Positions 41,563 to 49,687 of a stretch of DNA of 64,000 bases are shown here, in pieces (position 1 is the stretch's first letter; each line of letters begins with the position of its first letter). The notes under the pieces were generated by a model. The model saw nothing but the letters and a program-made list of their open reading frames with translations. It did not search any database and was not told where the DNA came from. Source of the DNA: Leptospirales bacterium (lineage in GTDB: Bacteria > Spirochaetota > Leptospiria > Leptospirales > Leptonemataceae); contig JAIBBM010000010.1 in the NCBI GenBank assembly GCA_019694685.1, positions 1-64,000 of the forward strand, in the 5' to 3' direction. Position numbers and translations under genes: made by a program.

Positions 41563-44325
41563 ATGGCAAAGAAGAAAACCACAGTTGAGTCTCATGATTT
41601 TTCCGTTCTGGAAACTTTGAGAGGAAAGACGTTATTCGTCATTGGTGGCACAGGCTTCCTGGGTCGCGTTATGTTGTACTACTTTGTGAAGTACGTTCCA
41701 GACGTGAAGCTTGTCCTTCTGGTGCGACCAACGCACGGACGTACTGGCCAGGACAGGCTGGAGAAGGAAGTCTTGAATTCGCCTGTTTTTACAACCAATC
41801 CGGAAGACAAAGACTTGCGCAAGCGCGCTCTGGCAATGATTGAAGTTGTGGATGGGGACGCCACTCGTCCTGGTCTTGGAATTCCTTCTGAAAAATCAGC
41901 AAAGATTGCAGAACGAATTGATGCAGTGTTGAATACTGCGGGCAATGTTGAATTTAATCCTCCACTGGATCTGAGTCTGAGCGCCAATACGCTGGCCACC
42001 ATGCAGGCTCTAGAGTTTGCAGAAAGCACGCGAGGAAAAAAGTACGTTCACATATCTACCTGTTATGTGGCAGACCGCACGGTGCATCGCGACTACGCTC
42101 CTGAAATTCCTGTTGCATCCACCATTGTAACTTCCCGCGGCAACGAAATCAGAATCGATGTGCAAAAAGAGATCGAAGCATCTCGCGCGAAAATAGAAGA
42201 ACTAAAAGCAGAGTTCGATGGGGAACCAAGGATGGCTGAGTTTCGCGAACGGGCCGCCAGAGAGCTCAAGAAGATGGGCCGCGCAGACGGCGATCGAATG
42301 GTAGACAAGATAGCCAAAAACATTCGCACATTTGAACTCCGCGAAGCACTCACGCGAGCAGGCAAGGAGCGCGCAGAGAGAATCAATCGTCCTAACGTCT
42401 ACACATACACAAAGACTCTGGCAGAGCTTCTGGTTCTCGCAAAAACGGAAGTAGAGTCAGTGATTGTTCGTCCGTCCATCGTAGAGGCGTCCGTTCGCAC
42501 ACCGTTTGTCGGCTGGAATGAGGGCATTCAAGGTTCTGCTCCGATCATTTTCATGATGCACCGCGGACACAGAATGATTCCTTCTCTATCGAAGAATCCA
42601 GGTGAAAGAGAAGATGCTGTGCTCGATTTGATTCCGGTCGATTTCGTTGCAGCGGGAACCATTCTAGCGCTAAGTGCACTTCTTCGTGGCAAGGCGCGTC
42701 AGGTGTATCAACTCGCGGCGGGACCCATTCGCACGCCCATGACCATCACTCGCTGTCTTCATATATCGCAGACTACGCTGCGTGACTTGATTCGTGAAGA
42801 AGACACCGGTCTTAAAAGATGGGCACGGTTGAATATGCAGGCCGTCACTGTTTCACGCGATACGTTCGAGAAGTTCTCGAGTCCGCGCACTTTGAAAGTT
42901 CTGGAGAAACTAAAGAGCAGAACAGAAGAGATGGAAGAGAAAGCGTCCGGTCCGGCGCAGAGAATTCTTTCGTCGGTCTCACGAAACATCAACAAGTTTT
43001 ACAACGTGAGCATGCTGAAGAACAGGATGTTTCAGGAATTCATGCCGTTCATCAATCATGGATTTCCTATCTTTCAGAATCGAAACGCAATTGAACTGTG
43101 TCAGGAATTGCCGGCGGAAGAGCGAAGTATTTTTCAGTTCAATCCGCACGAGCTCGATTACATCGAATATTTTTCAGAGATTCATATCCCGGGTGTAGTA
43201 AAGTTTGTTTTTCCGGTTCTGGAAAAGAGATTTCAGGCGGCACTCAAAGCAGGAGGCGATTCGAGCGACAAAGGAGTGTTCGAAGCGTTTCGTTCTCTGT
43301 TCACTGGCGGAGACTTCCGCGAAAAGTTCGAGCGTTTGAAGGATGCCGCCACCTCCGGCAGCTCGAAGAAAGCGGAATCAAAGGCGTCCGAGTCGAGTTC
43401 GAAAACACAGAAGGAAAAGACTCATTATCTTGCTGTGCATGCTCCCAGGTTTGAGGCCGGGCATCTCAAAGATTGGAAAGATGAGAATCTCCATTCCTTC
43501 GCAGACCATGTTGAATTGATCACGGGCGTTCGCATTGGAGTGCCAGAACTCAGGGAGCTTCGCACTCCCGCGAGACTGGAGTCCTACGTAGAAAAAGTGC
43601 TCGCAGAAAAGCCACCGGCACCAGGCAAACCATTTCGCTTCAAGCTACCCAAAGATGGATTGAATATCCCGGGATGGGCTGCCGATCCGACGAGAGGTTT
43701 CCTGTATCGCCTTCAGATGTGGTTCTATAAGAATGTGCTCCACACTACAATTCGTGGTCAGAAAAATATTCCGTGGAACAATCATCACGTCATCGTTGTA
43801 TCCAATCATTCGAGTCATCTGGACTACGGTCTCGTTCAGTATTCGCTCGGAAAATTTGGACAGCACATGGGAATTCTCGCCGCTCGCGATTATTTCTACA
43901 CGAATTTCTGGAAGTCCACATTCTTTACCCACTTGATGACTACGATTCCTGTGGAAAGAGAAGCGCAGGGTGGTTACGGCCAGGCATTGAAGCATGCGAT
44001 TTCATTTCTAAATAAGGGCGGCCCGCTCTTGATTTTTCCAGAAGGAACCAGGTCCGACGACGGACAAATTCAGCCATTCAAACACGGCCTTGGTTACCTG
44101 GTGCATCATACCAGGGCCGACGTTCTTCCGGTTCAGATTTCTGGAACACACAAAGCTCTTCCCAAAGGCGCGACTCTCCTTCGCGGAAGAAAAGTGTCCG
44201 TGCAAATTGGAAATGTCATTTCGTATGAGGATCTGGAAGAAGATACAAAAGGACTTTCTCCCACCAAGACATACGACGTGATCGCAAAGAAAATCGAAAG
44301 AGCAGTCCGTTCAGGAACTCATTGA
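41563..44325 (+). CDS. fatty acyl reductase fused to PlsC-type acyltransferase
   Basis: Residues about 20-400 are an NAD(P)-binding 'male sterility' fatty acyl reductase: LFVIGGTGFLGR (nucleotide loop 28-34), LNTAGNVEFNPPLDLS, and the catalytic pair Tyr280/Lys284 in YTYTK. A helical middle follows, including a Ser/Lys/Glu-rich linker (about 600-620). Residues about 720-900 are a glycerolipid acyltransferase with HSSHLD (His749, Asp754) and FPEGTRS (827-833). This one chain could reduce an acyl thioester and transfer acyl groups, as expected for wax esters, fatty alcohols or alkyl-ether lipids. It completes the operon with Rieske, HAD and LarA-like genes. Cytoplasmic, membrane-bound. The fusion seems rare. 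Confidence 0.9.
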   Translation: MAKKKTTVESHDFSVLETLRGKTLFVIGGTGFLGRVMLYYFVKYVPDVKLVLLVRPTHGRTGQDRLEKEVLNSPVFTTNPEDKDLRKRALAMIEVVDGDATRPGLGIPSEKSAKIAERIDAVLNTAGNVEFNPPLDLSLSANTLATMQALEFAESTRGKKYVHISTCYVADRTVHRDYAPEIPVASTIVTSRGNEIRIDVQKEIEASRAKIEELKAEFDGEPRMAEFRERAARELKKMGRADGDRMVDKIAKNIRTFELREALTRAGKERAERINRPNVYTYTKTLAELLVLAKTEVESVIVRPSIVEASVRTPFVGWNEGIQGSAPIIFMMHRGHRMIPSLSKNPGEREDAVLDLIPVDFVAAGTILALSALLRGKARQVYQLAAGPIRTPMTITRCLHISQTTLRDLIREEDTGLKRWARLNMQAVTVSRDTFEKFSSPRTLKVLEKLKSRTEEMEEKASGPAQRILSSVSRNINKFYNVSMLKNRMFQEFMPFINHGFPIFQNRNAIELCQELPAEERSIFQFNPHELDYIEYFSEIHIPGVVKFVFPVLEKRFQAALKAGGDSSDKGVFEAFRSLFTGGDFREKFERLKDAATSGSSKKAESKASESSSKTQKEKTHYLAVHAPRFEAGHLKDWKDENLHSFADHVELITGVRIGVPELRELRTPARLESYVEKVLAEKPPAPGKPFRFKLPKDGLNIPGWAADPTRGFLYRLQMWFYKNVLHTTIRGQKNIPWNNHHVIVVSNHSSHLDYGLVQYSLGKFGQHMGILAARDYFYTNFWKSTFFTHLMTTIPVEREAQGGYGQALKHAISFLNKGGPLLIFPEGTRSDDGQIQPFKHGLGYLVHHTRADVLPVQISGTHKALPKGATLLRGRKVSVQIGNVISYEDLEEDTKGLSPTKTYDVIAKKIERAVRSGTH

Positions 44326-44348
44326 TATTCCTGAGCGACTGAATCGAA

Positions 44349-45314
44349 TCAAGGCATCGCGCGAATGAAATCGATCGTGTCTCGCAGCGTTTCGCGCGCG
44401 GGGCGCGTATTGAATCCGAGCTCTTCTTTCGCGCGCGTCGCATCCACGTACCAGTAAAGGGAGGCCATCTTCATAGATTCTGCGTCTGGCAGAAAGGATG
44501 GCTCTCCGAGAAGTTTCACTATGCTGGACCCTATGTCTAGAATCGATTTATTGAGCTGCTTTGTGGGAGCGCGAACTCCGGACACTTCTTCCATTTCGCG
44601 CACAAACCTGGCCATGCTCCAGTTCTCTGCAGTCAGCAGGTAAGTGCGAGGGAGAGGGGCGATTTTTCGCACAGCCGCTTCTACGAATGCAGCCGCCGTG
44701 TCTCTTGCGTCCACGAAGGAGATCCCGCCCGCCGGGATGACAGGAAACTTTTTATCAAGGAACGCTTTTACATCTCCGGTGGAACTGAGACGATGATCCC
44801 CTGGGCCAAGTAGAAGGGAAGGTCGCAGACAAACGAGCTCTAGATCGCTCGATTTTGCAAAGTCCATCGCGAGTTTCTCTTGATAGATCTTACTTCTGTA
44901 GTACGCGAATTCAGATGCAACTGCCATCGCATACGGGCTGTTATCGTCTGCGGTTCTCTCATCTTCAAAGATTCCAACCGTGCCAGATGTGGATGCGAGC
45001 ACCACTCTGCGCACTCCAGCTTTTTTTGCTCCCTCAAGAATGGCGCGAGTCCCTTCAATATGAAGCCTCATCATTTTCTCTGCATCCGCCTTCTGGCGAC
45101 TGACCATTCCTGCCAGGTGAAATAGAACATCAGCACCTTTTAAAAAGGCGGCAATCCCCGCCGGATCAGGTTCGAGAAGATCTCCTTCAAAGTGTTCTAC
45201 GGATGGTGGAACAATGGTCCGCGAGAGTGCGCGCACGGTTGCTCCCCTCGAAAGAGAAGCTTCCACAAGATGTCTGCCTAGAAACCCGGTTGCTCCGGTA
45301 ACAGCCCAGATCAT
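44349..45314 (-). CDS. NAD-dependent epimerase/dehydratase (extended SDR)
   Basis: MIWAVTGATGFLGRHLVEAS carries the TGxxGxxG nucleotide motif; FHLAGMVSRQKAD, VVLASTSGTVGIF and the catalytic YxxxK (YYRSKIYQEKL, Tyr-Arg-Ser-Lys) follow. The architecture matches extended SDRs such as hopanoid-associated or dihydroflavonol-4-reductase-like enzymes. I start at ATG 45314; the frame runs on to 45416 but that would overlap the DUF2231 gene. Convergent with the FAR-PlsC gene (23-base gap), whose reductase domain is also an SDR, so a shared lipid pathway is possible but unproven. The upstream gene overlaps it by 4 bases. Confidence 0.9.
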   Translation of the reverse strand: MIWAVTGATGFLGRHLVEASLSRGATVRALSRTIVPPSVEHFEGDLLEPDPAGIAAFLKGADVLFHLAGMVSRQKADAEKMMRLHIEGTRAILEGAKKAGVRRVVLASTSGTVGIFEDERTADDNSPYAMAVASEFAYYRSKIYQEKLAMDFAKSSDLELVCLRPSLLLGPGDHRLSSTGDVKAFLDKKFPVIPAGGISFVDARDTAAAFVEAAVRKIAPLPRTYLLTAENWSMARFVREMEEVSGVRAPTKQLNKSILDIGSSIVKLLGEPSFLPDAESMKMASLYWYVDATRAKEELGFNTRPARETLRDTIDFIRAMP

Positions 45315-45739
45315 CGCGCGTGTGCCTCTGCTGCTCCGTGCTTGTATACCAGGTTGCCGCCCAGTCTCGCAGTCTGGATGGTGCTTGCGAGAACGGCAAG
45401 GGCGATGAGTCCGCATGCGATCTTCGCGGCCTCCCTAAATCTGGTTTTGCCAGCAAACGACAGTGCGAGCGCTGCCAGAGCAAAAAAGAACGCTTTTTGC
45501 GCTGAGCCTTCGTGTTCTTCGAGCGGAGAGCTGATGGAAGGGCGATTCTTCTCTACGATGGCGCGATCGACAGACCCGCTGGCCATGGCGCCATAGAGGG
45601 AAGCGCAAAGGCACAACGAGTAGAGTGTAAACCAGCTCCACTGGATGCGGTCACGAATGCAAAGCCAGGCGAAAGGAACATAGAACAGCGCGAAGGCAAT
45701 GGGCACATGAACGATGAAGGGATGCAATAGAGAAGGCAT
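45311..45739 (-). CDS. DUF2231-like four-helix membrane protein
   Basis: The 142-residue protein starts MPSLLHPFIVHVPIAFALFY, the DUF2231 opening (LHPxxVHxPIA), and has four hydrophobic helices. It ends with an LGGNLVYKHG motif, which is also typical, and with a His-containing tail. Conserved histidines suggest metal or heme binding, but the family's function is unknown. Its stop overlaps the epimerase start by 4 bases (ATGA), so the two are co-translated. Expected location: inner membrane. Confidence 0.75.
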   Translation of the reverse strand: MPSLLHPFIVHVPIAFALFYVPFAWLCIRDRIQWSWFTLYSLCLCASLYGAMASGSVDRAIVEKNRPSISSPLEEHEGSAQKAFFFALAALALSFAGKTRFREAAKIACGLIALAVLASTIQTARLGGNLVYKHGAAEAHAR

Positions 45740-45793
45740 TGGATCGTTTTTTCCGTTGACATGCCTGGAATGCCAGATATTTTACAAGGCAAG

Positions 45794-46261
45794 ATGAAGA
45801 ATGTTCCGGGTCTATTGATTCTAGTATTGCTTGCATCCTTTTGCAAGACAGCAGTGCCGGCAGGTGAAAAAACTTCAGATCAATACATCGCGGATCTAAG
45901 CTCCGGAGATATGTCTCTTCAAATCACCGCAGCGCGAAAGCTCGGTGAACGCAAAGAGGAGCAAGCAATTCCTGCTCTAGTGTCATTGCTGGACTCAAAT
46001 CCCGCTCCGGAAGTGGCATGGAATGTAGCTGCCTCTCTGGGTGCGATTGGCAAACCAGGTCCGGCCACCGCAGCTCTGCAGAGATCTGCAAACTCTCCTT
46101 CCCCTTCCGTCAAATATGCGAGCATTGCTGCGCTGACCAATTTGCATGACAAGGATCAGAAAGCGCAAAATGTGCAGGCTGCTTCTCAGATGCGAGACTC
46201 CACGCGTGATGATCTTCTCAAAGATCTTGCAGACAAAGCCGCGACTCTGATGGCCAGGTAA
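45794..46261 (+). CDS. small HEAT-repeat lipoprotein
   Basis: ATG 45794 gives 155 residues with a signal peptide ending in LLASFC, a loose spirochaetal lipobox. The mature part contains three HEAT/PBS-lyase-like repeats (ITAARKLGERKEEQAIPALV, AWNVAASLGAIGKPGPATAA, VKYASIAALTNLHDKDQKA). It is a short cousin of the lipoprotein at 24474. Two bases separate it from the ThiF-like gene, so they share a transcript, though a functional link is not evident. Role: probable periplasmic scaffold. Confidence 0.75.
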   Translation: MKNVPGLLILVLLASFCKTAVPAGEKTSDQYIADLSSGDMSLQITAARKLGERKEEQAIPALVSLLDSNPAPEVAWNVAASLGAIGKPGPATAALQRSANSPSPSVKYASIAALTNLHDKDQKAQNVQAASQMRDSTRDDLLKDLADKAATLMAR

Positions 46262-46262
46262 G

Positions 46263-47018
46263 TTGCTTTCGCGGGACGAAATCACCCGCTATTCTAGAAA
46301 TATACTCCTGCCCGAGGTGCGTAAATCGGGTCAGGAGAAACTCAAATCATCGAGTGTGCTCGTAGTCGGTGCCGGTGGAATTGGGTCTCCCGTACTCACG
46401 TATCTGGCTGCGTCTGGAATTGGCAGGATTCGCTGCGTGGACTCTGATCATCTCGATCTTACAAATTTACAAAGACAGGTACTGTATCGCACGGGCGGTG
46501 TAGGAAGCCCGAAGATTGATCTGGCGCGAGAACAGATCCATTCATTGAACCCAAATCTGGAATTGGATTTTAGAATGGAACGATTCTCAGACAAGAATGC
46601 AAAGGACCTGGTCACCGGGATGGATCTTGTGATTGAGACCTCTGATAATTTTCCCACCAAGTTCCTCGTCAGCGACGTGTGCGTAGAAAATCGGATCGAC
46701 TATATTGCAGGTGGTATCCTTCGATTTGATGGACAGGTTCTCTGTGTGCGGCCCGGCCAGAGTGCCTGCTATCGATGCATTTTTGAGAACATGCCAGAAG
46801 AAGGGAGCGTGCCGAATTGCGCGGCGGCCGGTGTGATTGGAGCGGTGGCCGGTGTCATAGGGAGCATCATGGCCGGGGAGGCGGTGAAGATTTTGCTTGG
46901 CCGGGATGAGTCATTCGGCCTTCTTCAGCAGTACAATTTGCTGGAAAGTCGCTTTCGCAGCCTGCGAATCACAAGAAGGTCAGAATGCACCTGTGGCAGA
47001 AAATCCCTCCCGAAATAA
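46263..47018 (+). CDS. ThiF/MoeB/HesA-type E1-like adenylyltransferase
   Basis: RYSRNILLPEVRKSGQEKLK and VLVVGAGGIGSPVLTYLA (ATP loop) mark the superfamily, with NLQRQVLYRTGGVGSPKIDL, the adenylate-binding Asp in VIETSDNF, the Zn pairs CYRC and CTC, and NCAAAGVIGAVAGVIGSIMA in the C-terminal half. It activates the C-terminal Gly-Gly of a sulfur carrier such as ThiS or MoaD. No rhodanese domain or carrier gene is nearby, so thiamine versus molybdopterin cannot be decided. The start is a TTG at 46263, two bases after the lipoprotein stop. Confidence 0.9.
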   Translation: MLSRDEITRYSRNILLPEVRKSGQEKLKSSSVLVVGAGGIGSPVLTYLAASGIGRIRCVDSDHLDLTNLQRQVLYRTGGVGSPKIDLAREQIHSLNPNLELDFRMERFSDKNAKDLVTGMDLVIETSDNFPTKFLVSDVCVENRIDYIAGGILRFDGQVLCVRPGQSACYRCIFENMPEEGSVPNCAAAGVIGAVAGVIGSIMAGEAVKILLGRDESFGLLQQYNLLESRFRSLRITRRSECTCGRKSLPK

Positions 47019-47044
47019 AAAAGTCTGGCATTTTCTGACGGTCG

Positions 47045-47060
47045 TATGGGATAGCCCATA
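47045..47060 (+). promoter_or_regulatory. hairpin just before the acidic zinc-ribbon gene start
   Basis: TATGGG-ATAG-CCCATA is a perfect 6-bp stem with a 4-base loop ending 4 bases before the ATG at 47065. It occupies the place of the ribosome-binding site, for which I see no good candidate, so it may modulate initiation. It lacks a T-run and is not a terminator. Confidence 0.35.
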
Positions 47061-47064
47061 GCCT

Positions 47065-47262
47065 ATGTGGGACAGAGACGACGAAGATCTTGAGGAAGAC
47101 CTTGACTGGGACGAAGACGTAGAAGATGATGAAGACAGCGAGCACGCAAGCTTCGTTTGCGAAGACTGCGACTATCGCTGGGACGAATCTCAGGAAGAGG
47201 ATATGGACACAGGAATGCATGTTTGCCCGATGTGCGGCAGCGTGAATGTGACCCAGCTATAG
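47065..47262 (+). CDS. 65-residue acidic zinc-ribbon-like protein
   Basis: The first half is nearly all Asp, Glu and Trp (DRDDEDLEEDLDWDEDVEDD). The second half has two CxxC pairs, VCEDCDYRW and VCPMCGSVN, that form a rubredoxin- or zinc-ribbon-like knuckle. The 22-residue spacing between pairs is short. It might bind RNA polymerase, ribosomes or a protein partner; nothing in the sequence decides. It is followed by the LapA-like gene after one base and by an RsmD-like gene, so it is in a small operon of information-processing flavour. Confidence 0.68.
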   Translation: MWDRDDEDLEEDLDWDEDVEDDEDSEHASFVCEDCDYRWDESQEEDMDTGMHVCPMCGSVNVTQL

Positions 47263-47263
47263 C

Positions 47264-47491
47264 GTGCTTCCACTCCGGCTTACATTCATGTTGATCGGGG
47301 CTTTGATTCTGGCCCTGTTGGCCTTCGGGAATCCGGAGCCGGTTCCGATTCGATTTCTGTTCTGGACGGACGAAATCGCGCTCTACAAGCTACTTTTATC
47401 CGCTGTGCTTTTTGGAATCATACTGGCAGTTTTATACATTGGCCATGTGCGATATTTGCGGCGTCACCTCGGTGATCGCTTTCGTCGCTGA
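47264..47491 (+). CDS. LapA-domain (DUF1049) small membrane protein
   Basis: The 75-residue product has two hydrophobic helices (LTFMLIGALILALLAFGNPE and LLLSAVLFGIILAVLYIGHV) and a basic tail RYLRRHLGDRFRR. The pattern FGNPEPVPIRFLFWTDEI between the helices fits LapA/DUF1049 proteins (FxxxNxxxVxLxFF). In Enterobacteria LapA acts with LapB in LPS control; in spirochaetes the role is unknown. GTG 47264 follows one base after the zinc-ribbon gene's stop. The stop overlaps the next start by one base. Confidence 0.7.
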   Translation: MLPLRLTFMLIGALILALLAFGNPEPVPIRFLFWTDEIALYKLLLSAVLFGIILAVLYIGHVRYLRRHLGDRFRR

Positions 47492-48036
47492 TGTTTCGCG
47501 TCCAGAAAGGGACTCTCAAGGGCAAAAGCATTTCCATGCCGCCCGAATCCAGGGGCCATAGTTGCTTCACTCCTGGACTGGTCAAAGAGGCACTTTTTCA
47601 GCTCGTGGAAAACAGACTGGAGACTGAGCCTTCGGACTATGCTTTCTTTGATTTGTGCGCGGGCTCAGGCCAGATCGCCATTGAGGCTCTCAGCCGCGGG
47701 TATCATCCAGTCCACGCAGCGGAACTGGATCAGGGTAGATTCGAGTTCCTGATCCGGCAGGTTCGCGCTCAGAAATACGACATTCGCCTCCACAGAAAAG
47801 ATTTCCGCAAGATGAGCCCTTTTATCGAAGGCCGTTCCGTGGTCTTTCTGGACCTCCCGTATACGTTCTGGACCCCATTGCCTGCTTTGATCACCGATTT
47901 CCTTGGATCTCTTCGTGAACCTGCCCCCGGCGGCCATAGAATCATCGTGATCCAGGGCCCCGCAGCATGGCCCGACTGGGAACCACACCCGTACGGCGGC
48001 ACAGTCCTGTCCTTATCCGAGCAAAAAATGGTCTGA
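47491..48036 (+). CDS. RsmD-like 16S rRNA (guanine-N2) methyltransferase, variant motif IV
   Basis: The 181-residue protein has the RsmD layout: a basic N-terminal strand (FRVQKGTLKGKSISMPPES), PTGLVKEALF-like HSCFTPGLVKEALFQLVENR, motif I YAFFDLCAGSGQIAIEALSR and motif IV VVFLDLPYTFW. In RsmD enzymes motif IV is usually DPPY; here it reads DLPY, so the first proline is lost. It methylates G966 of 16S rRNA in E. coli. The change could alter catalysis or substrate. It overlaps the LapA-like gene by one base. Confidence 0.82.
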   Translation: MFRVQKGTLKGKSISMPPESRGHSCFTPGLVKEALFQLVENRLETEPSDYAFFDLCAGSGQIAIEALSRGYHPVHAAELDQGRFEFLIRQVRAQKYDIRLHRKDFRKMSPFIEGRSVVFLDLPYTFWTPLPALITDFLGSLREPAPGGHRIIVIQGPAAWPDWEPHPYGGTVLSLSEQKMV

Positions 48037-48100
48037 CGCGGAATCGTAAAAAATTTGACCGCAAACGCGTCTCAAAAAACATGCTCCGAAAACATATCTA

Positions 48101-48114
48101 GCGCAAATTTGCGC
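48101..48114. promoter_or_regulatory. perfect palindrome upstream of the GT2 gene
   Basis: GCGCAAATTTGCGC is a perfect 14-base palindrome ending 19 bases before the GT2 ATG. A -35-like TTGACC at 48055-48060 lies upstream. It is a candidate operator for the glycosyltransferase unit, or an RNA hairpin with no loop is unlikely. Confidence 0.45.
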
Positions 48115-48133
48115 GAGGAACCCGTCTTTTCCC

Positions 48134-49687
48134 ATGGATATCATAGCACTTATAATCATTGCACTTTACTCGATAGACATCGCTCTGTTGTTCTTTTTCG
48201 GGATACACTCTTACATCATGGTGTATCTCTATCGGAAGAATGAAAAATACTGCGTGTCCGGCCAGGATGTGCACATGGATCCAATTGATATTTCAAAAAC
48301 TCCTGAGTCAGAAATTCCAGTCGTTACCGTACAACTTCCTGTTTTCAATGAATTCTATGTCGTAGACCGCCTCATCGAAGCTACGACACAAATGGTATGG
48401 CCAAAATCCAAACTGGAAATCCAGGTACTGGACGACTCAACAGACGAAAGCAAGGACAAAGCAGCCACTCTGGTGGAAATGTATCGTTCGCGTGGTTTTG
48501 ACATTCATCACATCCATCGCACCAATCGTCAGGGCCACAAAGCAGGCGCACTCAAAGAAGGACTCGAAGTGGCTCGCGGAGAATTCGTTGCTATCTTTGA
48601 CGCAGACTTCCTTCCAGCATCTGACTTCCTTGTGAAAACAGTTCCTTACTTCCAGGAGCCAGGGATCGGCATGGTCCAGACTCGCTGGGGACACATCAAT
48701 GACGACTATTCCGTTCTGACCAAAGCACAATCATTTGGGATCGACGGTCACTTCATGATCGAACAGGTTGCGCGCAATTGCAACAATCTCTGGATGAACT
48801 TCAACGGAACCGGTGGCATCTGGCGTCGTCAGTGCATCGTAGATGCGGGCAACTGGCAGTCAGATACTCTCACAGAAGACTTTGATCTTTCCTATCGCGC
48901 AGAACTCGCAGGCTGGAGCTTCCGTTATTTCAAAGATATTGTAAATCCTGCAGAACTTCCGGCAACCATGTCTGCTTTCAAGTCGCAACAGTTTCGCTGG
49001 TGCAAGGGTTCCATCCAGACTGCAGTCAAACTCATTCCAACGATCCTTCGCTCTAAATTTTCGCGCAAGATCAAGTCGGAAGCAATCGTTCATTTGCTCA
49101 ACTACTCTGTTCATCCTCTCATGATGATCAACATCTTGCTCTGTCTTCCTCTTCTGCTCATGGATGTGTGGACAGGATTTAGCATTTATGATCTTTCTCT
49201 GGCTGTTCTTTTTGGTGCGGCCACTCTGATGAGCCTGGGAACGTTTGGTCCGGTTGTTTTCTACATCTATTCTCAGCGTGAACTTTATCCAGATTGGAAA
49301 AAGAGAATCTGGTGGATGCCTGTTTTGATGATGATTGGAACTGGAATCGCAGTTGTTTGCGGTCGTGCGTTCCTGGAAGCGATTCTTGGAATTCAGTCTA
49401 CTTTCAAACGTACTCCAAAGTACCGTATTGAGAACAAATCAGATAAGCTGATTGAGCGCATGAAATACAAGCTGCCTCTAGATAAGACTGTATTCATTGA
49501 GTTCTTCATGGGCTTCTACTGCGTCGCCTGTATCTACTTCTCCATCGTGAAGAACAAGCCATTCGTAGTTCCATTCATGTTGATCTATGCCGCCGGCTTC
49601 TTCTATGTGGCTCTCTCCTCTCTCTCCGAGTCTTTCGTTCGCGTGAAGCGTCCTGCGATCGACTCGGCAGCTGATGCTAGAGCCTGA
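48134..49687 (+). CDS. cellulose-synthase-like family 2 glycosyltransferase
   Basis: The 517-residue membrane protein has two N-terminal helices, a GT2 catalytic domain and four C-terminal helices. Motifs are VTVQLPVFNEFYVVDRLIEA, the first Asp in VLDDSTDES, DxD in AIFDADFLPASDF, TEDFDLSYRAELAGW and QQFRWCKGS (QxxRW). That is the processive beta-glycan synthase pattern, closest in feel to CslA-type glucomannan/mannan synthases, making a polymer from a nucleotide sugar and passing it through the membrane. No separate c-di-GMP PilZ domain lies within it, but a PilZ gene is two genes downstream. Confidence 0.93.
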   Translation: MDIIALIIIALYSIDIALLFFFGIHSYIMVYLYRKNEKYCVSGQDVHMDPIDISKTPESEIPVVTVQLPVFNEFYVVDRLIEATTQMVWPKSKLEIQVLDDSTDESKDKAATLVEMYRSRGFDIHHIHRTNRQGHKAGALKEGLEVARGEFVAIFDADFLPASDFLVKTVPYFQEPGIGMVQTRWGHINDDYSVLTKAQSFGIDGHFMIEQVARNCNNLWMNFNGTGGIWRRQCIVDAGNWQSDTLTEDFDLSYRAELAGWSFRYFKDIVNPAELPATMSAFKSQQFRWCKGSIQTAVKLIPTILRSKFSRKIKSEAIVHLLNYSVHPLMMINILLCLPLLLMDVWTGFSIYDLSLAVLFGAATLMSLGTFGPVVFYIYSQRELYPDWKKRIWWMPVLMMIGTGIAVVCGRAFLEAILGIQSTFKRTPKYRIENKSDKLIERMKYKLPLDKTVFIEFFMGFYCVACIYFSIVKNKPFVVPFMLIYAAGFFYVALSSLSESFVRVKRPAIDSAADARA

